DNA of 64,000 nt, taken from NCBI GenBank assembly GCA_012861695.1, contig JAAOOA010000116.1, forward strand, positions 25,762,970 through 25,826,969. The letters are read 5' to 3'. The DNA comes from Trematomus loennbergii. Taxonomy: Eukaryota; Chordata; Actinopteri; Perciformes; Nototheniidae. The translations under genes were made by a program, and so were the position numbers. The notes beneath the pieces are model-generated. The model was not told the origin of the DNA, did no database searches, and was given only the letters and a program-made list of their open reading frames with translations. Positions 22,065 to 32,907 of the stretch are shown in pieces. Every line of letters starts with the position of its first letter. Position 1 is the stretch's first letter.

Positions 22065-22508
22065 GGAGCAATACTGTGTTAACCTAGCTATCTTAATTAA
22101 TGTTATCCATCTGAACTAAATCACAGACTTCATTCATCATTCATCCATGGCATGCATTCTCTCTCTTTCTATACAGAGTCAGATTAAAGAAGTAGAAATA
22201 CACAAAACATACCGTAGGCAGATGGCGAGTCGCTCGGCGGGTCCGATTGACAAACGCATGTTGGTGTCCGCCTTTGTTATCAGTGGACCCACTTTGCCGA
22301 GCAACTCGTCGAAATGGCCTTTGCTCATTCTGAAGTACTGCAGAAACAGTTCGTCATCCAGACGGAGCTCTTGGACCAGAACGTGGTATTCTCCCCGTTG
22401 CAGACGTTTTCGGAGTATCGGATGTACCCAACAGCGACGCACACGACGTCGCCTCCCGAGATACAATGCATATACCAATGCCACCCTTGCTACCAAACCG
22501 GCATCCAT
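20905..22508 (-). pseudogene. PIF/Harbinger DDE transposase, copy A
   Basis: Two exons: 22508-22213 (N-terminal HTH-like part, YFRMSKGHFDELLGKVGPLI) and 21816-20905, with GT/AG borders and a (CA)n-rich intron. Exon 2 has the first catalytic Asp in CVGAIDGKHV, the second in LLAVVDAQYLFRVVDVGG, and the Glu in RLVVECAFGILSSRWRM: the DDE_4-type catalytic triad that cuts and joins DNA at the TIRs. One base is missing near 21413 (CTCGAGG here versus CTCTGAGG in copy B), shifting the frame between GESL and the LPPDT region. Otherwise the exons are open, so this copy is one frameshift from a full-length reading frame. ~400 residues is normal for the family. Confidence 0.9.
21867..22061. repeat. (CA)n microsatellite in transposase intron
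   Basis: About 195 bp of CA with CAGACCACA interruptions. Copy B has only a short CA run at the same place (32115-32138), so the repeat expanded after the copies separated. Confidence 0.97.
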
Positions 22509-22670
22509 TTTGGCTAGAGTGGATAGAAGAACCGGGCTTTTTTGCTTTGTATGTCCGGGGCGGGATATTCATGTGATTGGTTGTTGGTCGCGTTGCTCGC
22601 GGAAACTCCCAAGCTCAAGACACGCCCACCGCCAAGCGGCAACGCACGCCGCCGTGTGTAGGCTGCGTTA

Positions 22671-24177
22671 GGGTTAAAGATGCATTGGGCAGAACTACTT
22701 ATATTCCCAAATCCCCTAGCTATCCAGCTAGCCGACAAGGCCTCCCCCCTCCAGTACCTGCCGTTCTAGTAAATGGTTGTTATGACTGTCCCCCACAAAT
22801 TAAATAATCTATCGATTAGATTTATGATTAGAAAATTATAAAAGTAGGGTCGACAGGTGGATATTATCCGGCTGAACAAACGTGCATTTATCTAACAGGT
22901 TAGTTTTCCACAGATCTTATTTCGAGCTATTTTCCAAAACCCTATGGAAAAATCCCATTGCTTTTTTGTCGAGGGAACCCAAGCGCAGCTTACTTCCGGG
23001 TTTTAGGACGTGTCACTGCACCACTATAACACACATGCATCAACCTCACAGCGGGCGGAACTTGTCATAAAGTCCGCGAAAATAAAGCCCACCCATTTAG
23101 TGGGAAGATATGATTGGTCAATTGTACTGTCATTTGACATTACTCTCTCATTGAGTTACTATAGCGGGCCCTCTGTGAATGTACAGAGGGACCAACAAGC
23201 TCTCCCGTCTTCACATAACTCGCAGAGACGGCATTTAACCCTTCACATTTCTGTGAAGGGAACAGAAACTGAACAGGCAGATTCGAAGGATTTATTTCTT
23301 TGGAAATGTTATTGTAAATACAATTAAATCAAGTTATTTTGGTCAAACTAATGAAAAATATAACTAAACAAATATTTTAATAACCCTAACCCTTTTTTTT
23401 AATGTTTTCAAATATAATTTTTTAGAATATCTTAGGCCCTCAGAGAGGGCCCTGACGGCTCGCCACTGCTCTAACCTTTCCTTCCCCTCTCACCTAATCC
23501 TAATTTTCCAAATTTTAAATCCCTCCAACCTAACCCCTCCCCCTTCTCTCTATCCTAACCACTCCCTACCTCCCCTAAACTCCTTAAAACCTTATGCATT
23601 ACACTTTCAAAAATAATCTATGCTGCAGCCCACTGACATGGTTTGAAATCAATATATTATCCAATTTGTGACCCCCCACAGGACTTAAAAAGCACCTAAC
23701 TAGATCATGAAAATCCCCAAAATCTCGGAGGGAACCCCCTAGCATGTTTGAACCTCGGTATTTAGGAAATCCTGGATACGGCCCTCCACTCAGTGATCCG
23801 GTTGAGTGCGTTCGGTGCTCCGGTCCCACAAACAGTTGACGAAATGTAGCATTAGTGTTTTAAAGATAAATGTGACGGCTATATTAATGTTGTGGAATTA
23901 ATGTAAAAGGCAGTAACAATGTGTAGCCTACTTGCTCCACGTGGCTTTAAACCTGAATAACGTCACCTGTATCGTGCAAGAGGGTCTAGCTGGATTGTTA
24001 AAAATGGCCACTGATATTTATCTGAAGCTTAAAGTATATATCTTTCAATTTGTGTCTTTATTGCACTTAAATGCCTTTAATAATTATGAGTTTCAGTATT
24101 TAATTGTGTGCATTTAGACGGCTGTGTACCATTTTAATTCATTGAAGATTTTCTTAGTGGTGATTTTTTCAAAGGTA
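22671..24177. other. No gene recognised
   Basis: Unique-looking sequence with short frames only. At 23160-23260 there are small inverted pairs (CCCTCTGTGAATGTACAGAGGG; CTTCACATTTCTGTGAAGG), and related CCTCAGAGAGGG at 23437. A pyrimidine-rich stretch runs 23470-23590. Likely old repeat debris. Confidence 0.5.
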
Positions 24178-24901
24178 CCGTAATTTTCGGACTATAAGCC
24201 GCGACTTTTTTCCCATTTTTCGACCCTGCGGCTTATATAACGGTGCGGCTAATCTATGGATTTTACAGCTCCGACGACTTGCTCTGAAAACGGAGGAACA
24301 AAACAACAAACGAGTGAAACAAAGCGTATATTAAAGCCCGGGAAATATACCGTTTTGACGCTGTTTCAGGAGCGCCTCTAACATTGTTTTGAAGGCCTGT
24401 TGCTAGCGGGGGATGCTAGCGGGGGATCCTCGGGCTAGCCCTGTAGACACCGGGCCGAGAGAGCGCAAGGGACCGGGACAGGAGCTCCGCGGGATAACGA
24501 CCAGGTTTGACTGAACCTGCCAGTCCTATCTTATAACACAAAGAAGACGTAACCTCTCCTAAGTTTGAAAGTTGAAAAGTTTGTGTGTCTGAAACGCTAT
24601 GTGATACAGTACAGTTTACACAGCACAGTACATGTTCTGTAGCTACTATTGCACTAAATGGTAACACTTGAATACGTTATGCAAATATGCAACTTGTTTG
24701 GTGAAATGTTAATAAATGGGAGCTTCCTCAAACAGCCATCTCTTTCCCGACAATCCCCTCTGTGCACGAACCCTTACATATGGTAATTAAACATTAAAAC
24801 ACCTGCGGCTTATAGTCCAGTGCGGCTTATATATGTACACATCATTCAATTTAGCTGCTGCGGCTTATATTCAGGTGCGCTTTATAGTCCGGAAATTACG
24901 G
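24178..24901. mobile_element. TA-flanked MITE (Tc1/mariner-like)
   Basis: Ends CCGTAATTTTCGGACTATAAG and complement CTTTATAGTCCGGAAATTACGG, flanked by TA (24176-24177, 24902-24903). GCGGCTTATA motifs recur near both ends. Non-coding interior. The TA duplication fits Tc1/mariner; the family is not certain. Confidence 0.85.
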
Positions 24902-25139
24902 TAATTTGTTTTCACAGATAATGGAAAGAAGAAGAAAAGCAAAATGATCAACTGGTATGTATCAAATGAATGTACACTTAAAATTTAACACACTTTTAGT
25001 AGCTGTGACAATAAAACTTTATATCAAAAAACATTTTATAACCACCATTTTTTTTTATTTATATATATATACCAAAACATAAAAATAAAAAAATAACGAG
25101 TCACCGCCAGAATTCAAGTTTGATATTTAATTTGTGCGA

Positions 25140-25815
25140 TATGTGTGTCCCGGAAATACACTTACACACACACCTACACAACACATTGTTACCCTAATAA
25201 AATATACAATATAGACTTTATTGTATTGTGTGAAAGCCTGCAAATGTTTGTAGGAAAAGTTGCGTACAATTGTGGATGCCTTCCAGCTGGACACCTGATC
25301 TCCAGGGCGGGGTAGTGATGTATGAATACGGCCCAGTCACAGGGCTTTCACCTGGGGCTGACTGGAGAGACCCACTCCAGGGACAGTGTGGCAGTGGGGA
25401 GTTTGAACGGGGCGGTACACCTGTCTCTTAAGGCAGCCCTGGTGAAAGCCCTGTTACTGCGCTAAATACCTTAGTTACATCACTGCACCACTCCTTTCCT
25501 GCAGGGAGACATCCATACTCTCCCCAAAAAGATTGCACTTGGAGCGGGCAAGTAGGGCTCACTCCATGCTCTGGACCGAGGAAAATCATCTCCAGTCAGC
25601 CCCAGGTGAAAGCCCTGTGACTGGGCCGTATTCATACATCACTACCCCGCTCTGGAGATCAGTGTCCAGCTGGAAGGCATCCACAATTGTTCGCGACTTA
25701 TCCTACAAACATTTGGAGGCTTTCACACAATACAATAACGTCTATAATATATCATATTAGGGTCTTTGCTGTTGTTTTACAACAGCGATGTCTGGTGTGT
25801 AGGTGCGTCTGTATG
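25140..25815. mobile_element. Long-TIR element of unknown type
   Basis: Inverted arms about 25213-25380 and 25590-25755 are nearly perfect complements (GTGTGAAAGCCT, GATGCCTTCCAGCTGGACAC, GAATACGGCCCAGTCACAGG), with weaker pairing outward to about 25140 and 25815. Non-coding centre. Termini and target duplication could not be fixed. Confidence 0.75.
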
Positions 25816-26192
25816 AGATTCAAAAACAAATAATGTTTTCTGATTTTGGATTTGAATAGGAAAAAAATCAATGATACACGGATTGACATTGAACCCGAAA
25901 TTGTGAAGCTTACTGCTTGGCAAGGGAAATATTATGCCTAATGTGCTGTAAATAATACATACTAGTTTCAGGTTTGTTAGTACAAGTAACTAAGGGTCTC
26001 CAGTGACAGGGCTCAGTTAATAATAACTATGTATCACTTTAACATTAATTATCCCAGAGCTGAGTGGTGCCATATAGAAGAAACCGTTGTTTTGTATATC
26101 ACAACCATCAAGGTCTGTAATAAGAGCATGATGTTTGTAAAAAATACCGTTCAGTTGACAAAGACAGTCCAACCTTGCAAATGTTTGATGGC
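25816..26192. other. No gene recognised
   Basis: AT-rich, short frames only. Confidence 0.5.
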
Positions 26193-26835
26193 TTAAAGTG
26201 GACCTATTATGCTATATTTGAAAATATATTGTATGGCCATACCTATACAAAACATGTCTGTGAAGTTTTTTGCTTAAAATACCAAACAGATCACCCATTA
26301 TAGCCATGCCTCATACTGCTCATACACCTCTTTTGCAGCCCTGTTGCAAACAGGCTGATTCAAATGGAAGCGCTGCTGCTAGCCACGCCCCTTTGTAGCA
26401 TCACAAAGCTTTCCCCTGCTAGAGATTTATACCGGGAGAAGCTCAGCTAAAAGCTGCGGTGATTAAATGCCATGTTATGCTCCTAACCACTTCAAGCTAT
26501 ATTTCTGAAACAGTATGGAGCTCAAACCTTTCTCTCTCGCAGGGTTTACCACAAGGACATTACGTTACACATATTCTCCCCAGTAGCCTACAGCGTTAGC
26601 TCCATGTTTAGCTCTGTGTTTACATTAGCATGCTTGGTAATGTAAACACACAGCATATTACTCCAAAACACGCCGCGCATTGTTTCTGATACAGCACATA
26701 GCTTGACATGTTCTTTCTTAAGTGTTTACCGCTAGAACAGTGCCATTATATGTATTATATATATAGCAACTTTACTCTAAGCCTCCAGCAGACATCCTGC
26801 TGAATACACAGACACACAGCTGCGACTGTATACGG

Positions 26836-27963
26836 CAGGGGTATTCAACTAAAATTCAACGAGGTCCAGTTAGAGAAAATGTCCCCATGCAAAGGTCCGG
26901 AACTTCAAAATGTCTAACTTGCTTTATGAATTAGTGTGATATATTGAAGTAGCCTGCAGCTTTATCAACGTCTGCATGTAATCAACAAAGGACTGCCAAT
27001 CAAATAAAGAAAGTACAATTCATAAACAACAACATGTATTGTCAATTAACATTGAACTATGTACAGTAAAATACTGTGGATATGTGTAATGTTCCTCTCT
27101 GGCTGCATTTAAAAATAAAATAGAGAAATAAATAAAATAGCTTTGTTAACCGTTTCACATCATGACTTAACAGTTTCAGACGATTATAGAACAATATCAG
27201 TCTTTACACATCATAACAATTGAACAGCTTTAAAGTTTCTCTTTCTTTCCCTCTTATATGCAGTCCCTCACTCACTTTTTTTAATTCAGTGCGAGAATTG
27301 AGCTTGAGCTTGTCCTGCCAGGAGTTTAAATCTGGGCTGAAATGGTGTCAGGGCCATTCTCATACACACATGCAGGTGCTCATTGGTTAGCCTCGGTTAG
27401 CCTGCGCTGGAACGATATTTATTTTTTGTGACCTCAGTTCTGACTTGAGAGGAATGTTTGGTCAAACACTTTGTGTTTTGTCTCATAGTGGTGTTTTGGC
27501 ACTTTTAATGAGCGCCACGGTCTCTGAACAAATGAGACACACTGGTTCTGTGCTCCCAGTGGGCCGGATGAACATTAATGAGTCCGTCCACCAGGGTTAA
27601 AAGCTCTGTTCTCACTGTCCACTTTCCTCTTCTTGGAGAGCGCCATGTGTAATTATTTGTCTCTCCCTGTCTGCCGCTAACACGCCTGTTCACTCTCCTC
27701 TCCGTCTTCTCTGCCTGTATCGCTAATTATTCTCTTCACTCACTTTCCTCTCCACTGCTCTCTGCCGCTCTCTCGTCTCTTCTTCTGTGTTTCTCTCCCT
27801 GTATCGCTCACTCGTCTCTTTCGCCCCCTGTCGGCAGCGGTTAAAATAGAATCGCCCCGTCAAATTGAAATTCCCTATTAATGTATTGATTATAGGTCCG
27901 GGTCCGTATAGGTCGGCGTCTGGGTCCGGATCCGGACCGCGGTCCGCCTGTTGCCGACCCCTG
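26836..27963. mobile_element. Non-autonomous hAT nested in the TTAA element
   Basis: Ends CAGGGGTATTCAAC and GTTGCCGACCCCTG with a perfect 8 bp duplication GTATACGG (26828-26835, 27964-27971). No transposase domain found. The right end contains a GGTCCGG-rich short repeat (27895-27945). Confidence 0.93.
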
Positions 27964-27969
27964 GTATAC

Positions 27970-28075
27970 GGAGACGATAGGTTGGGACGTGTCACGTGTG
28001 CCGGAGAATATAGGTTGGGACGTGTCACGTGTGCCGGAGACGATAGGTTGGGACATGTCACGTCGGCTGGGTGTC
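27970..28075 (+). repeat. 33 bp minisatellite, three units
   Basis: GGAGACGATAGGTTGGGACG followed by TGTCACGTGTGCC, three times; the third diverges at its end. It gives repetitive frames on both strands that I do not consider genes. Confidence 0.9.
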
Positions 28076-28283
28076 GCCAATGACGTTGCCAATGACGTTA
28101 TAGGAGCGAAAATTCTGGATCTGCTTGTTAGCACCCCCCTTTCTTTTCTTTTTTTTAGAGATGTGGGTATGGAGGAAAAGAGAGAGGGTTTTGTTTTCTG
28201 ACACTTTGTGAGTTCCCTGACACACATATTTATGTATAAAAGACATAAAAAAGTGCATTTTGCATAATAGGTCCCCTTTAACC

Positions 28284-29373
28284 TCTAAAGGACGAGGGGA
28301 GACTGTGTCTCAGGGCTTCTTAACATTTATGAAACCTATTAATGTGTAGCACCAGATTAACGGGAAGAATCTCAGCTAACCTGTTCAACCCTGAGCCTGT
28401 TTTTCAGGTCTCAGGCTCGAAAATGACATTCGCTGAACTAATGACTATATATTCCCTTCTAAAAGGGTTAAATTAATAATCTTTGGGACCCCAGTGCTTA
28501 AGAGGCTAAATGAAGATACGAACCATTTTTACCAAAACAAAACAAGTCTCATAAGAAGCGTCTAAATGATCCCTGAGCGAAAAAATGCAAACTGACTTTG
28601 GCACAGAACTCAAGATAAAGATACCCTTATTACTTATCGTAACTGCACATACAATATATCCGATTAAAGCTGAGACTCCACAGATTATATAGGTATAGTA
28701 TCATCACTGAGCGATCCAAACTCGCAACAGGGGAAGCAAACACAGACATCACAACATATACCTTTACGGAGCATTTACGGGAGATCGTTTCACCTTAGCT
28801 GTCATTCTGATCAAAAGTCGTGTTCAATGGCATTAAAACGATAAAACGCTGCTGCGGGGTTAATCCATAGTGTCCAATTAATGTGTCTGTCGCTTTGAAA
28901 AAATTATTTATAATCCATAATTCAATTTTTATGAAAAAATCGAAGAAAAAAAGTTAGCTGCTAATGGTAGCCACCAGAGTGTATGCAGCTTCCGGTTTTG
29001 GTCACTCTCACTCCTTATTTGGTAACCTGTGTGTGTGTGTGTGTGTGAAACTTTCCCTCAATTCCATTGGCTCTAGCGGTTATAAAGAGATTTCATTCAT
29101 CAAAATCGACCAAGGGGGGCCAGAGATATGGAAAATCCACCCAATGACCCCAGAAGTGGTTCTTTTTTGCTAATCTCTTTTTTTTTTTGGACGGACACTA
29201 TAATTTAATTTTTTTTACTGTGTTCAATCTGAATTTACTTTAAAATAAAAACATCTATATTGATTCTGACACTTCTACATCCAACTCACAGATGTAACCT
29301 TGCTTTGCTTTGAGAAAAAAGATTATTAATTTAACCCTTTTTAGAGAAAAACAGGCTCAGTGCTTAACAGTTT
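28284..29373. mobile_element. ~1.1 kb repeat element, superfamily unknown (intact-length copy)
   Basis: Recognised because the same sequence, in opposite orientation, frames 35386-46140. The left end here (TTAACCTCTAAAGGACGAGG) and right end (ACAGGCTCAGTGCTTAACAG) both include CTCAGGCTC or CAGGCTCAG motifs near an AGGGTTAAATTAATAATCTTT block, giving partial inverted ends. A (GT)n run lies at 29027-29048. No coding domain. Exact termini and target duplication not fixed. Confidence 0.7.
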
Positions 29374-29674
29374 AAATATACACTTGCATTTGGGCAATTT
29401 ACGGCCCGTCCACACGGCAGCGTGCGTTGAAGCTTCAAAGCTTCTGCCCGTTCACTTTGAATGGGGTGACGTCACGCTTCGCCGAACTGCATTGTGGGAG
29501 CGTCGCTACGCGTTGCTCGCTGCAAAAGTTGAGCAATGTTCAACTTTTTAAGCTTCGACGGAAGCATCAGCCAATCAAATCCCGTTTATGCAAATCTGCC
29601 AGTACAAGTGCTAGCCAATCAAACCGCGTGTATGCTGCGAGCCATACCGCAGTCATTTCCTCATGTTCCAAAAA

Positions 29675-30721
29675 ATGGAGGATAAATAATCATAGCAGTA
29701 GGGAATCACCCGGTCTTATACGATCAGTCCCTGTTCACCTACCGGGATACAAACCGGAGGAGCCAGGCATGGAGGGAGGTGGCAGAGATAGTGGGTGAAA
29801 CTGGTAGGTTTTCGCCTGTTTGGGGAGTTTATATCCAGTGTACTTCGTTTTAACATTGAATGGACAGCTAGCAGGCATATACAGTATATTTAGCTAGCAT
29901 GGAATGTTGCATAAAATAGCACCATAGACATTAATGTCATCAATTATATATATTATTATTATATTATATATATATTGTATCTCATCATATAAAGTGTGAC
30001 ATGTAAAACCTTTTATTATGCAATTGACAGTGATAAAGGGATTTGGTTTTCATTAATGGAGGAATCATTTAATAAATTCTTCAAGTAATTCAAGAAATTA
30101 AGTTTATTATTTCATTTCATTAGAGGAATTGTGCAGGACTAAGTGGAAGTCACTGAGGGACAGGTTCCGCAAGGAGAAAACAAGGGAGAAAGAGGCTAAA
30201 AGAAGCGGGCAGGGTCGTCAGGGGGATATAAGCCCTGGCGTTTCACGGCAGTGATGGGGTTTTTAACCCCATTTATCATTGACCGTGAGACGTCCAGCAA
30301 TGTCCCCCGGCAAACCCTGCCTCCATCCACCTGTGCTACTCCTGACCCTGCTGCCAGAGGAAGAGAGCCTGCTGCCAGAGGAAGAGAGCCAGCTAGATGA
30401 CTGTCAGCCAGCCAGCAGCCAGCAAGCCAGCAGCCAGCAAGCCGAGGCAGGGCAGACAGGGCAGGAGAGTGTTGAGGACCGGGGAAAAGAAAAAGGGGAA
30501 GGGAGATGTCGCCCTTCGAGAAAGGGTTGCTGTCAGTCATCGGTCCATTTTGTATGTCTCGTCCTCCACCACCCACAACAGTGGTGGTGGAAGACGAGGA
30601 CGAGTTTTTTTTTCGGAGCCTCTTGCCTTCCATGAGAAGGCTGTCAAATGCAAAGAGGGCAAAAGTGAGATTTATTGTACTAGCTATTTATGAGTCAGAG
30701 CAGGAGTTGGAAGACGACTGA
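29675..30721 (+). pseudogene. MADF/BESS protein gene of Harbinger copy B
   Basis: Exon 1 (29675-29803) encodes the start of the MADF domain: the pattern LYDQSLF-TYRDxNRRSQAWREVAE can be read, but stops follow the first Met and the frame shifts. Exon 2 (30124-30721) gives KWKSLRDRFRKEKTREKEAK, a one-base loss at a G-run near 30224, PWRFTAVMGFLTPFIIDRET, a Gln/Ala-rich linker, and the BESS-like end FFFRSLLPSMRRLSNAKRAK, terminating ELEDD at 30721. Role as for copy A: DNA-binding partner of the transposase. Confidence 0.82.
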
Positions 30722-30807
30722 TTTTGTTGTTGTTATTCACACATACTGATCCACACTACATGTTTTTACACTCATCACTGCACACACTTCACTCACAATA
30801 TTACACA

Positions 30808-30813
30808 AATAAA
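30808..30813 (+). terminator. AATAAA for the MADF gene, copy B
   Basis: About 87 bp after the stop. A facing AATAAA on the minus strand lies at 31033-31038 for the transposase. Confidence 0.6.
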
Positions 30814-31151
30814 AGTTATTAAAGTATGTTATGGCTATACTGTGTATTCACTTGTTCATGTGGTTTGTCAGTTGCAACATACCAGAAGCTTCATGTATGT
30901 CGATAATATAATGTGCTGTCTTCTGTAATTGTTCATGTGAAAATCTATTGAAGTTATGAGTGGTTTATCAGTAAAACAGGGCTGAAGGAAAAAGGTTGTT
31001 AGTCATATCATAATATCAATTCAAGAAACATGTTTATTAGGAATGTTTTATTTTGAAATGGCTCATTTGGAATATTTGCTTTTTAAAGAAAATATGGGTA
31101 GCTCTTAAAAGAGCTTTTGGTTTGGAGGCTCTTAAAAGAGCCATGGTGACC

Positions 31152-32627
31152 CTACACCACATTCTGCTGACATGGCACTGCACCCTCCTCATTGAAATAG
31201 GAGCTGAAGGTCTCCCGCAGTTGGATGGCTCTGTGTGTGGCATTGTTGGAGCCCATCCTCGGTGCATCATGCAGGGTTGGAGTAGCTGGAGCTTCATCCG
31301 TGGACTCCGTGATAGGTGTGCGTGATCTCCTTCCTATCGTCTTGCTGCGGAGGAAGTTGTGCAACACACAGGTGGCCTTCACACACAACTCTACTACCTC
31401 CGGGCTGGTGGTAATGACACGCCTCAACATTCTCCACTGAGATGAGAGGATGCCAAACGCACATTCAACCACCAACCTGGCCCGGCTGAGGCGGTAGTTG
31501 AACATCCTCCTTTCACGTGTGAGGTGACGTCCAGGGAATGGACGCAGCAGGTTGTCCAGCAGCGGAAAAGCCTCATCTCCAACAAAGACATGGGAAGAAG
31601 GCCCAGCTGCTATGCTCCTGGGATGACAGTGTCAGGTGGTAGCTGCAGACTGCCATCTCTGAGGCTCTCTCCAAATGCAGAATTCCGCAGGCTCACACTG
31701 TCGCTGCTCTTTCCAAAGCCTCCAACATCCACTACCCTGAAGAGGTACTGGGCATCCACGACAGCCAGCAGTACCAAGGAGTGGGTGGACTTGTAGTTGA
31801 AATACAGGGACCCAGAATTTGCCGGAGCCTGGATCACCACGTGCTTCCCATCAATGGCACCAACACAATTTGGAAAGTTCCAGCGCTCCTGGAACTCAGC
31901 AGCGATGGCTCTCCAGTCCTCCGTCTGTGGTACCTGCATGGTCTCCTCAACCAGGGCGGTCCAGATGGCACCGGCAACCTCCCTGACGATGACAGCCACT
32001 GTTGAATGCCCGACCCTATAGCTGAATGCTATGGTCCTGTATGAGTCACCGGTTGCCAGGTACCTGAGAAAAAAAGTAATATACATGAATTTAAAAAAAC
32101 AAACAATTGCAGACCACACACACACACACACACAGACACACATACCTATTTATTCTCTTTTCCACACATATGCCATGTACACAGGGGAGCAAGACTGTGT
32201 TTACCTAGCTATCTTAATTAATGTTATCCATCTGAACTAAATCACAGACTTCATTCATCATTCATCCATGGCATGCATTCTCTCTCTTTCTATACAGAGT
32301 CAGATTAAAGAAGTAGAAATACACAAAACGTACCGTAGGCAGATGGCGAGTCGCTCGGCGGGTCCGATTGACAAACGCATATTGGTGTCTGCCTTTGTAA
32401 TCAGTGGACCCACTTTGCCGAGCAACTCGTCAAACTGGTCTTTGCTCATCCTGAAGTACTGCTGAAACAGTACTCCATCAGACGGAACTCTTGGACCAGA
32501 ATGTGGTATTCCCCCGTTGCTGACGTTTTTTCTTTATGGAATGTACCCAACAGCGACGCACACCACGTCGCCTCCAGCGATACAGTGCATAAATCAAAGC
32601 CACCCTTGCTACCAAACCGGCATGCAT
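31152..32627 (-). pseudogene. PIF/Harbinger DDE transposase, copy B
   Basis: Same two-exon structure as copy A: exon 1 about 32627-32334, exon 2 32063-31152. Catalytic blocks CVGAIDGKHV, AVVDAQYLFRVVDVGG and RLVVECAFGILSSQWRM are intact. Exon 1 has a frameshift around 32480-32560. In exon 2 an in-frame TAG and a one-base deletion lie near 31600-31620. It keeps the reading frame where copy A is broken (near 31660), so the two copies carry different lesions. Confidence 0.9.
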
Positions 32628-32907
32628 TTTGGCTATAGTGGAGAAGAAGAACCAGGCTTTTTTGCTTTCTATGTCCGGGGCGGGACATTCATGTGATTGG
32701 TTGTTGGTCGCGTTTAACCCCCCAAGCTTCAGCCACGCCCACCACCAAGCGTCAACGCACGCCGCCGGGCCATTTGTTTTGTCTTTGAATCATGAAAATA
32801 GATAGTTTTTTATCATGGGTTTAAAAACTAAAGTATTGCTTTTAAAGATGAGATTTGTACTATGACGTTTCCAACTGATTTTGATTTCAAACTTTTTCTT
32901 TTAACAG

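Larger units (their letters stand above)
18613..22667. mobile_element. PIF/Harbinger element, copy A (left end missing)
   Basis: Homologous along its length to 29978-32772. The right terminus ends CGCCGTGTGTAGGCTGCG followed by TTA (22668-22670), fitting the 3 bp TWA duplication of this superfamily. Homology on the left starts abruptly at about 18613, so exon 1 of the MADF gene and the left end are lost. It contains a 1.1 kb MITE. Two converging genes: MADF/BESS on plus, DDE transposase on minus. Confidence 0.9.
26193..28281. mobile_element. TTAA-flanked DNA element with AGTGGACCTATTATGC ends
   Basis: Starts TTAA-AGTGGACCTATTATGC and ends GCATAATAGGTCCCCT-TTAA. TTAA target sites occur in piggyBac and Kolobok elements. 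No transposase frame is seen. It is interrupted by a hAT element (26836-27963) and carries a 33 bp minisatellite near its right end. Confidence 0.85.
29402..32772. mobile_element. PIF/Harbinger element, copy B (near full length)
   Basis: The left end follows TTA (29399-29401) as CGGCCCGTCCACACGGCAGC. The right end is the degenerate complement GCACGCCGCCGGGCC, apparently with a 7 bp loss, followed by ATTT rather than TTA. Both element genes are present. The left ~150 bp resemble the short derivative at 51804-52346. It is 3.4 kb, normal for an autonomous Harbinger, but both genes are damaged. Confidence 0.9.

Noticed and set aside
23383..23395. Telomere-like TAACCC repeats
   Set aside because: Only two units; below any meaningful array.
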